A stretch of 12,100 nucleotides of DNA from Bacilli bacterium (GTDB lineage Bacteria; Bacillota_I; Bacilli_A; RFN20; CAG-826): NCBI GenBank assembly GCA_017618495.1, contig JAFZUD010000070.1, forward strand, positions 1-12,100, read 5' to 3'. How positions within the stretch are numbered: position 1 is the stretch's first letter; every line of letters begins with the position of its first letter. Below are positions 6,451 to 12,100 of the stretch, piece by piece. Position numbers and translations under genes: made by a program. The notes below the pieces were generated by a model, which saw only the letters and a list, made by a program, of their open reading frames with translations, was not told the DNA's origin and made no database searches.

Positions 6451-7786
6451 GACATTATCAGAAAAATTCAGCGCCCTCTTTAAGAAGATGCGCAAAGAAG
6501 ACAAGCTCACCGAAGCCAATGTCGAAAGCGCAATCCGTGAGATCCGCATCGCCCTCTTAGAAGCCGACGTCAATTTCAAAGTCGTCAAAGCCTTTACCGA
6601 GGACGTCAGAGAAAAAGCCCTTGGCCAAGAGGTCCTTCTCAAGGTCAACCCATCCCAGCAGTTCATCAAGATCTGCCACGACGAACTTGTTTCTCTCCTT
6701 GGACAAGACAATAGCCAAATCAAATACCAAAACGGCCTTACGATCATCATGCTCGTGGGTCTTCAGGGCTCAGGTAAGACCACCAGTGCTGGTAAGCTTG
6801 CCAATCTCTTAAAGAACAAGCTTTCAAAGAAAGCTCTCCTCGCAGGCCTCGACGTCTATCGTCCAGCCGCTATTGAACAATTAGGAACCGTTGCGAAACA
6901 AGTCGGCGTCGATTTCTTCAACATGGGCACTAATGTCGACCCAGTCGAAGTCGCGAAGAAAGCCGTCAAGAAAGCGACCGATGAGAACTATGACGTCCTC
7001 ATCCTCGATACCGCTGGCCGTCTCCAGATCGATGAGAAACTCATGGATGAGCTTAAGAACATCAACAAAGCCGTCCACCCAGATGAGGTCCTTCTCTTAG
7101 TCGACGCCGCAGCCGGTCAAGATTCCGTCAACGTCGCCAATACCTTCAACCAAGACTTACGTCTAACCGGTGTCATCATGTCCAAGCTTGATGGTGACGC
7201 CAAAGGCGGTGCCGCTCTTTCGATCAAATACATGACCGGACTTCCGATCAAATTCGCCGGCGTCGGTGAGAAGCTCACTGACCTCGACATCTTCTATCCT
7301 GACCGTATGGCCGACAGAATCCTTGGCATGGGAGACGTCGTCTCTCTTGTCGAAAAGGTTCAAGAGACCGTCGACCAGAAGGAAGCGGAACGCGAAGGCC
7401 GCAAGCTCATGGAAGGCGACTTCACGCTTGAGGATATGCTTAAGCAGATGAAGATGGTTCAGAAGATGGGTTCCTTAGGAAGCCTCCTCAAGATGATCCC
7501 AGGCATGCCAAAGGTGAGCGATGAGCAACAAGAGCAAGCCAAGAAAGAGATGAAGGTCATCGAGGCCATCATCAATTCGATGACCCCATATGAGAGACGT
7601 CATCCAGAAGTCCTCAAATTCTCCCAGAAGAACAGAATCGCCAAAGGCGCTGGCAAAACCAATGCCGACGTCAACCGCGTCATCCGTAAGTGGGAGAATT
7701 CCAAACAGATGATGAAGCAGATGAAACAATATAGCAAATCAGGAAAGATGCCTGGTGGATTTGGTGGATTCGGAGGAATGCGTTAA
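6440..7786 (+). CDS. ffh: Signal recognition particle protein Ffh
   Basis: Ffh is the SRP54 GTPase that binds SRP RNA and the signal sequences of nascent membrane proteins. At 448 residues it is full length. The N domain precedes G1 GLQGSGKT (107-114), G3 DTAGR (190-194), G4 SKLDG (248-252) and 'FAGVGEKLTDLDIFYPDRMA'. The Met-rich M domain follows ('LLKMIPGMPK', 'KMGSLGSLLK') and ends in a Gly/Met tail. The SRP-RNA-binding helix reads SQKNRIAKGAG (395-405), whereas the usual form is SRxxRIAxGSG, so the first Arg is Gln and the Ser is Ala. Strong Shine-Dalgarno AAGGAG (6427-6432) sits 7 nt before the ATG, inside ylxM. Its stop overlaps the next gene in TAATG. No SRP RNA gene is seen in the window. 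Confidence 0.97.
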   Translation: MAFETLSEKFSALFKKMRKEDKLTEANVESAIREIRIALLEADVNFKVVKAFTEDVREKALGQEVLLKVNPSQQFIKICHDELVSLLGQDNSQIKYQNGLTIIMLVGLQGSGKTTSAGKLANLLKNKLSKKALLAGLDVYRPAAIEQLGTVAKQVGVDFFNMGTNVDPVEVAKKAVKKATDENYDVLILDTAGRLQIDEKLMDELKNINKAVHPDEVLLLVDAAAGQDSVNVANTFNQDLRLTGVIMSKLDGDAKGGAALSIKYMTGLPIKFAGVGEKLTDLDIFYPDRMADRILGMGDVVSLVEKVQETVDQKEAEREGRKLMEGDFTLEDMLKQMKMVQKMGSLGSLLKMIPGMPKVSDEQQEQAKKEMKVIEAIINSMTPYERRHPEVLKFSQKNRIAKGAGKTNADVNRVIRKWENSKQMMKQMKQYSKSGKMPGGFGGFGGMR

Positions 7787-9636
7787 TGGCTGACGAGGCT
7801 GAGAAACAAGTACTTTATCAACCGAAGAAGATGTACAACACGATGCTGAAACAGCAGTATCACGATACTGCGGCATCATATTTCGACGATCTTTGTGCCA
7901 AATCAGGAGTGAGCAAGGAAGAAAACGCCGCGCTTGTTAAGCAATACAACCACGCCGCTGGAATCGCTAAGCGCGCTCGTGATGCTCATAGCAAACTCAA
8001 GCTCGCCAAAAATCTTCTCATCTTCTTCGCAATCGCCTTTATCTTCGTCGCCGTTTTGGGAATCATTATCGGAATCATCGATGAAGAAATTGCTTATGTC
8101 GGTTGGATTATGCTTGGCGCAGGCCTTGTCCTTTCCGCCATTCTCTTTGTCATCTATTTCCTAGCCGTCGCAAAGAAACTGGCTGCTGCCAAAGTGGCGC
8201 TTGATGAAGCGGACAAAAAGAAAGACGAGCTTCTTGCTTTGTGTTACAAGAACACAGCGCCTCTCAACAACACCCTCGATTGGGGAGTTCCGCAGGAAAT
8301 CATGGAGAAAGCCACCCCAATCATTGACCTTGACCCAATCTTCATGGGTGACAGGCTTGAAGCCCTCATTGAGAAATTCGGTTTCCACGAAGTCACCGAT
8401 CCATACAAATCCGTTCTCCAGGTTTTAAGCGGCCAGATCCAAGGTAACCCATTCGTCCTTGAAAAGGTTCTTGAGTGCGAGATGTATAACAAACGTTACG
8501 AAGGCACCCTCACGATTCACTGGACGACCACATACCGCGACAAGGAAGGCCATGTCCACACGCAGCATCATAGCGAGACCCTCCGCGCCTACGCTTATCA
8601 TCCAGCACCAAGATACACCGCGGTCACTCAGCTTGTTTATGGCTCTGAAGCCGCTCCACATCTAAGATTCACCCGCACTCCAGTTCATGCTGAGAAGATG
8701 AACGACAAGGAAAGAGAGAAGTTCGTCAAAAACAGAATCAAGAAACTCGACAAGAAAGAGGCCAAAGACCTTGGAAACATCAACCAGAACTTCACCAAAA
8801 TGGGTGACGATGAATTCGATGCCCTCTTTGGCGCGTATGACAGAAACAACGAAGTTGAGTTCCGTTTGCTCTATACCCCGCTCGCCATTAGAAACACTCT
8901 CGACCTCTTAAAGAACCCTGATCCTTATGGTGACGATTTCTATATGTTCAAGAGAGACATGGTCACCGTTGTCAGAAGCGAGCACTCGCAGAGATTCGAT
9001 TATTCTTCTTCACCAACTAACTTCATGGGTTATGACCTTGAGAAGATGAAGAACGACTTTGTTGGATATTGTGACAAGTTCATCAAGAATCTCTTCTTCG
9101 ATCTTGCCCCAATCTTAAGCGTCCCTCTCTATCAGATCCACAAGCCTTTCGAATACATTTTCAAGACCCCATACCGTTCTAATTTCTCTAGCTTCGAGCA
9201 AGAGACATTGGCCAATGGACTTGACCCAATGCTCTTCATTCCTGATGGAGCCGGACGGGATTTGCCGCTGATTTTGAAAGCGGAAGAGGCATCAAGGAGA
9301 GGCAGTGGAGACTCTGTTAGAGTCAATGCGATGTCCTACCAGGAAATTCCAAGGGTCGATTACGTAAGCGTGTTCGGAGGAGATGGTAGCTGGCATTCCG
9401 TCCCAGTCCATTGGGTCGAATACATCGAAGTCCACAAAGTCTCGAATATGGGCCTTGCGAGAGTCGGCGGTTCAAGAAAAGCTTACCTCGAAGGCAAAGA
9501 AGGCAACTTCGGAGGTTCTCGCCTCAATGCTGCTTTAACCCATTTCGAAAGAGGCCTTTTGGCCATCTTTGAAGGACATGAAGACTTCCTCCAAGAGTTA
9601 AATGACACCTTGGTCGAATACTTCAGCGATAAGTAA
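7786..9636 (+). CDS. Uncharacterised two-TM membrane protein with a large soluble C-terminal domain
   Basis: I do not recognise this 616-residue family with certainty. It has no signal peptide. Residues 1-76 are charged and helical. Two hydrophobic segments (about 77-98 and 104-129) form a tight hairpin joined by only five residues, so N- and C-termini should lie on the same side, most likely the cytoplasm. A charged helix (about 130-150) leads into about 460 soluble residues with alternating strands, including a segment around 240-275 with a His cluster, GHVHTQHH (H256, H258, H261, H262, preceded by H245), that could bind metal. No nucleotidase, protease or ATPase motif is visible. Shine-Dalgarno GGAGG (7772-7776) lies in the Gly-rich end of ffh and the start overlaps the ffh stop (TAATG), so it is co-translated with SRP genes. 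lemA follows 62 nt later. The architecture recalls DUF3137-type LemA partners; that is a guess. Confidence 0.85.
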   Translation: MADEAEKQVLYQPKKMYNTMLKQQYHDTAASYFDDLCAKSGVSKEENAALVKQYNHAAGIAKRARDAHSKLKLAKNLLIFFAIAFIFVAVLGIIIGIIDEEIAYVGWIMLGAGLVLSAILFVIYFLAVAKKLAAAKVALDEADKKKDELLALCYKNTAPLNNTLDWGVPQEIMEKATPIIDLDPIFMGDRLEALIEKFGFHEVTDPYKSVLQVLSGQIQGNPFVLEKVLECEMYNKRYEGTLTIHWTTTYRDKEGHVHTQHHSETLRAYAYHPAPRYTAVTQLVYGSEAAPHLRFTRTPVHAEKMNDKEREKFVKNRIKKLDKKEAKDLGNINQNFTKMGDDEFDALFGAYDRNNEVEFRLLYTPLAIRNTLDLLKNPDPYGDDFYMFKRDMVTVVRSEHSQRFDYSSSPTNFMGYDLEKMKNDFVGYCDKFIKNLFFDLAPILSVPLYQIHKPFEYIFKTPYRSNFSSFEQETLANGLDPMLFIPDGAGRDLPLILKAEEASRRGSGDSVRVNAMSYQEIPRVDYVSVFGGDGSWHSVPVHWVEYIEVHKVSNMGLARVGGSRKAYLEGKEGNFGGSRLNAALTHFERGLLAIFEGHEDFLQELNDTLVEYFSDK

Positions 9637-9645
9637 AAATATGTT

Positions 9646-9671
9646 TATTTGCATCCAAAGGATGCTAATAT
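9646..9671 (+). promoter_or_regulatory. lemA promoter with extended -10, covered by a palindrome
   Basis: TGCTAATAT (9663-9671) is an extended -10 (TAATAT at 9666-9671), with a poor -35-like TTTATT at 9644-9649 and 16-bp spacing. Immediately upstream, GCATCC (9651-9656), AAA, GGATGC (9660-9665) form a perfect inverted repeat, which extends with one mismatch per arm to 9646-9670. No U run follows, so it is not an obvious terminator for the upstream gene. A repressor or activator site overlapping the promoter is the likely reading. Confidence 0.5.
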
Positions 9672-9698
9672 AAAGCCAACAACAAAGGAGATATTCAA

Positions 9699-10364
9699 AT
9701 GGCACCACAATTAGACGAATTAGACAAGTCCTTGGAAAATACCGAAGGATTACGCGTTCACGTTATTGAGAAGAAAGTTCCAGTCGAGCTTGATGGAATG
9801 GATAAGTTCATCAACGTCGGTGTTTGGTTCCTCTTCATCATCGGCGGAGTCATCTACATGTTCAAGAAAGCCAAGGCTAAGACCTACTTCAAACAGCTTG
9901 AGCAGAAGATCCAGCATGACGCTTCAACCATCGACAACTACATGGTTCAGCGTGTCACCATCCTTAAGAACGCCGCTAAGCTTCTTGATAAGGCCGTTGA
10001 TTTAGATAAAGATACCTTCACCAACATCGCCAAAGCCCGTGCCGGCATCGATCCAGATACCGCCCGTAACGAACTCCAGACCTCCCTTGAGAACATCGAC
10101 AAGAAGATCAACATCGCTTTCGAGAAATACCCAGAACTCAAGGCCCACCAGGAAATCGCTGCCGTCATGCAGCAAAACTCCTACCTCCAGCAGGAAATCA
10201 CTGCTGCCCGTGAGGTCTATAACGACGCCGTCGCTCATTGGAACAGCGAAATCTTCTCCCTCTGGGCGAAGAAATATGTCGCTGCCAAAGAAGGCTACAC
10301 CACCCGTATCCCATTCACCGCTAGCTTAGCGATGAAGCAGGAATCCGAAGGCGTTTTCTTCTAA
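9699..10364 (+). CDS. lemA: LemA-family membrane protein
   Basis: This 221-residue protein shows LemA family features: one TM segment near the N-terminus (about 37-55), then a helical-bundle domain with 'IDNYMVQRVTILKN', 'FTNIAKARAGID', 'EKYPELKAHQEI', 'AAREVYNDAVAHWN' and a closing 'RIPFTAS'. LemA proteins are widespread, with a small TM-anchored antiparallel helical domain; their biochemical role is unsettled. The 36 residues before the TM are longer and more acidic than in many LemA proteins, and the first start is well supported: Shine-Dalgarno AAAGGAG (9684-9690) is 8 nt before the ATG, the strongest in the window. It follows the two-TM membrane protein gene by 62 nt and has its own candidate promoter, so it may be transcribed both with the operon and alone. 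It ends at a bidirectional terminator. Confidence 0.9.
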   Translation: MAPQLDELDKSLENTEGLRVHVIEKKVPVELDGMDKFINVGVWFLFIIGGVIYMFKKAKAKTYFKQLEQKIQHDASTIDNYMVQRVTILKNAAKLLDKAVDLDKDTFTNIAKARAGIDPDTARNELQTSLENIDKKINIAFEKYPELKAHQEIAAVMQQNSYLQQEITAAREVYNDAVAHWNSEIFSLWAKKYVAAKEGYTTRIPFTASLAMKQESEGVFF

Positions 10365-10380
10365 GCAACCACGCAAACAA

Positions 10381-10413
10381 AAAAGAGGCTGAATCACAGC
10401 CTCTTTTCTTTTG
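10381..10413. terminator. Bidirectional intrinsic terminator between lemA and pyrB
   Basis: AAAAGAGGCTG (10381-10391) pairs perfectly with CAGCCTCTTTT (10397-10407) around loop AATCA, an 11-bp stem. T-rich sequence follows on the + strand (10404-10413), and the A-rich stretch before the stem (from about 10375) gives a U tract on the - strand. It serves the convergent genes lemA and pyrB, whose stops lie 17 and 13 nt from the stem respectively. Confidence 0.9.
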
Positions 10414-10419
10414 CTCTTT

Positions 10420-11514
10420 TTATTTGCTTGGCTCACCGATGTCGCAATAGACGCATCTCATGTGTCCTTCGTCATCGATCTTCTTATAGAGTGGCTCAAG
10501 CTCTTGCTCGCCTGCGCTGACGCACTTAGGGTTGTTGCACTTGTGCTCGCTATGGATATAGCCTTTGCCAGCGAAGACGTCTTCTTTGACAGGATTCTTC
10601 TTCGCGATATCAAGGAGCATAAGGATGAGGGCCATTCTCATGTATTTGCCATTTAAGCACTGCTTGAAGTAGCAGGCTCTTGGGTCATCGTCCACTTTGA
10701 CGCTGATCTCGTTGACGCGTGGAAGAGGATGCATGATGATCATGTCCTTCTTCGCGGTCGCAAGCTTATCGACGGTGAGGATGTAGTTGTCCTTAAGCCT
10801 CTCATATTCGGCAAGGTCATCGAATCTCTCACGCTGGATGCGGGTCATATAAAGGACATCAAGGGAAGGCATGGCTTCCTCAAGAGAAGTGGTCTCAACA
10901 TACTCCATGTGGTTTGGCTCAAGGATGTCTTCTTTGACATAGTCAGGAAGTTTGAGCTCCTTTGGTGAGATAAGGACCACTTTGATGTTCTTGTAGCGGG
11001 ATAAAGCGGCTAATAAGGAGTGGACGGTTCTACCGAGTTTGAGGTCTCCGCAGAAACCGACGGTAAGGTTATCAAAACCGCCTTTTTCTTTATAAATCGT
11101 CAGCAAATCCGCCATGGTTTGGGTTGGGTGGCAGTGTCTGCCATCGCCCGCATTGATGACTGGGATCGAGCCAGCGCGGGAAGCGACAAGGGCCGCACCT
11201 TCCTGGGTGGTTCTCATCGCGATGATGTCGGCGTAGCAAGAAACGGTCTTGGCTGTATCGGCGAAGCTCTCGCCTTTAGCGGCGCTAGAGTTGCTTGCGC
11301 CAGCAAAGCCAAGGACATTGCCGCCAAGTTCCATCATGGCAGCAGTGAAGGATAAACGGGTTCTCGTTGACGGCTCATAGAAAAGGGTGGCGAGCTTTTT
11401 GCCCTTACAGGCCTCGCTATACTTCTCTGGGTTCTCGGAGATGTCGATGGCCTTCTTGCAAAGGGCCTCGATCTCTTCGACCGATAAATCAACGATATCG
11501 ATGACGCTGCGCAT
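10420..11514 (-). CDS. pyrB: Aspartate carbamoyltransferase with fused PyrI-type zinc domain
   Basis: ATCase makes carbamoyl-aspartate from carbamoyl phosphate and aspartate, the committed step of pyrimidine synthesis. Residues 1 to about 310 form the catalytic chain: carbamoyl-phosphate motif STRTR (49-53), AAKGESFADT with the Lys that acts on the neighbouring subunit, HPTQTMADLLTI, GDLKLGRTVHSL, 'MTRIQRERF' and HPLPRVNEI. The protein is 364 residues instead of about 305: the extra C-terminus has C326-x4-C331 and C354-x2-C357, with 'CNNPKC' and 'RCVYC' as in the zinc domain of the regulatory chain PyrI. The nucleotide-binding half of PyrI is missing, so the fusion keeps the subunit-contact zinc knuckle but not the CTP/ATP site. 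The start lies 2 nt after the pyrE stop, with Shine-Dalgarno AGGTGA inside pyrE (complement of 11521-11526), so the two are coupled. Whether a separate PyrI exists cannot be seen. Confidence 0.95.
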   Translation of the reverse strand: MRSVIDIVDLSVEEIEALCKKAIDISENPEKYSEACKGKKLATLFYEPSTRTRLSFTAAMMELGGNVLGFAGASNSSAAKGESFADTAKTVSCYADIIAMRTTQEGAALVASRAGSIPVINAGDGRHCHPTQTMADLLTIYKEKGGFDNLTVGFCGDLKLGRTVHSLLAALSRYKNIKVVLISPKELKLPDYVKEDILEPNHMEYVETTSLEEAMPSLDVLYMTRIQRERFDDLAEYERLKDNYILTVDKLATAKKDMIIMHPLPRVNEISVKVDDDPRACYFKQCLNGKYMRMALILMLLDIAKKNPVKEDVFAGKGYIHSEHKCNNPKCVSAGEQELEPLYKKIDDEGHMRCVYCDIGEPSK

Positions 11515-11516
11515 CT

Positions 11517-12100
11517 TTATTCACCTTTGATCCAGCTCTCGTCGCTTGGATTGTTTCTGAATTTGATTAAGCGCTCAATGTCGCTCTTTTCGATGTAGCC
11601 TTCCTCAGCAGCGACTTCAGCGATGACGTCGAAGTTGGTGAGGGAGAAGTTTTTGACGTTAGCGGCAGCAAGTCTCTCTAAGCCTTTCTTCATGCCATAG
11701 GTGAAGATGGAGACGATGCCAAGGACCTCGGCACCGGCTTCTCTAAGGACATCGACGACCTCAAGGACGCTTCCGCCAGTGGAGATAAGGTCTTCAACGA
11801 CAACGACCTTCTGGCCTTTCTCGAGTCTGCCTTCGATCTGGTTCTGTCTGCCATGGTCTTTGGCGCCGCTTCTGACATAACCCATTGGGAGATTCATAAG
11901 GTGACCAACGATGGCGGCGTGGGCAATACCAGCTGTGCTGGTACCCATAAGGACTTCGACTTCTGGATAGTTCTTTTTGATGGTTTCGGCTAAAGCGTTC
12001 TCAACGTCGTTTCTGACTGCTGGGGCAGTGAGGGTGAGACGGTTGTCGCAATAGACGGGGGATTTGATTCCGCTAGCCCAGGTGAATGGTTTGTTTGGGC
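11517..12100 (-). CDS. pyrE: Orotate phosphoribosyltransferase, N-terminus outside window
   Basis: OPRT joins orotate and PRPP to give OMP, the fifth step of de novo UMP synthesis. The frame stays open from the stop at 11517-11519 to the right edge (about 194 codons), so the Met at 11946-11948 is internal. The upstream part confirms this: it reads PFTWASGIKSPVYCDNRLTL then 'APAVRNDVENALAE', a conserved OPRT entry. The active-site segments follow: GTSTAGIAHA, 'YVRSGAKDHGRQNQIEG' (flexible catalytic loop with Lys and His) and the PRPP-binding motif VVVVEDLISTGGS. OPRTs are about 205-225 residues, so only some 15-30 residues are missing. It precedes pyrB with a 2-nt gap; the promoter and any other pyr genes lie beyond the window. 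Confidence 0.94.
   Translation of the reverse strand, partial: PNKPFTWASGIKSPVYCDNRLTLTAPAVRNDVENALAETIKKNYPEVEVLMGTSTAGIAHAAIVGHLMNLPMGYVRSGAKDHGRQNQIEGRLEKGQKVVVVEDLISTGGSVLEVVDVLREAGAEVLGIVSIFTYGMKKGLERLAAANVKNFSLTNFDVIAEVAAEEGYIEKSDIERLIKFRNNPSDESWIKGE

Noticed and set aside
9651..9665. GCATCC-AAA-GGATGC hairpin as a terminator after the 616-residue gene
   Set aside because: It has a short stem, a 3-nt loop and no following T run; the sequence after it looks like a -10 element.
11946..11948. ATG (minus strand) at 11948 as the start of pyrE
   Set aside because: The frame continues to the window edge and encodes conserved OPRT sequence (PFTWASG, SPVYCDNR) before this Met.
1..12100. CRISPR arrays, insertion sequences, tRNA or SRP RNA genes
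   Set aside because: No regularly spaced repeats, transposase motifs, terminal inverted repeats or RNA-gene signatures were seen, and nearly all bases are coding.

Overview
The window is a dense, typical low-GC Gram-positive (Bacillota) chromosome segment. Ten protein genes are present, two of them cut by the window edges. The order recG-plsX-rnc-ftsY-ylxM-ffh is a reduced form of the Bacillus arrangement recG-fapR-plsX-fabD-fabG-acpA-rnc-smc-ftsY-ylxM-ffh. YlxM is itself a Bacillota/Mycoplasmatota protein. The compact operon, the lack of acpA and smc inside it, the short FtsY without an acidic domain and the PlsX motif form (MGSD) suggest an uncultured host-associated Bacilli lineage close to Erysipelotrichia or Acholeplasma-like bacteria. 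That placement is inference. Base composition looks moderate, roughly half GC by eye, and TGG is used for Trp with TGA as stop, so the code is standard.

Layout. (1) Positions 1-1364 hold the 3' part of an M6-family (immune inhibitor A-like) zinc metalloprotease, closed by a hairpin terminator that touches its stop codon. (2) Positions 1410-9636 are one + strand gene train: recG, then plsX, rnc, ftsY, ylxM, ffh and a 616-residue two-TM membrane protein of unknown function. From plsX onward every junction overlaps by 1 to 11 nt, which implies translational coupling. recG appears to be transcribed from an extended -10 element so close to the ATG that the mRNA would be leaderless. The recG-plsX gap carries a perfect palindrome. 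(3) Positions 9699-10364 encode a LemA-family membrane protein with its own strong Shine-Dalgarno and a palindrome-covered promoter. (4) A bidirectional terminator separates it from a convergent - strand pyrimidine operon: pyrE (cut by the right edge), then pyrB, whose product carries a PyrI-type zinc domain fused directly to its C-terminus.

How the genes work together: PlsX starts phospholipid synthesis. Ffh and FtsY, with the likely accessory factor YlxM, deliver membrane proteins. Rnc processes structured RNA, classically rRNA and small RNAs. RecG repairs stalled forks. The 616-residue protein and LemA are adjacent membrane proteins at the end of this train and are the best candidates for undescribed biology. 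PyrE and PyrB belong to de novo UMP synthesis. No RNA genes, insertion sequences, CRISPR arrays or phage genes were seen, and no gene-free stretch exceeds about 65 bases.
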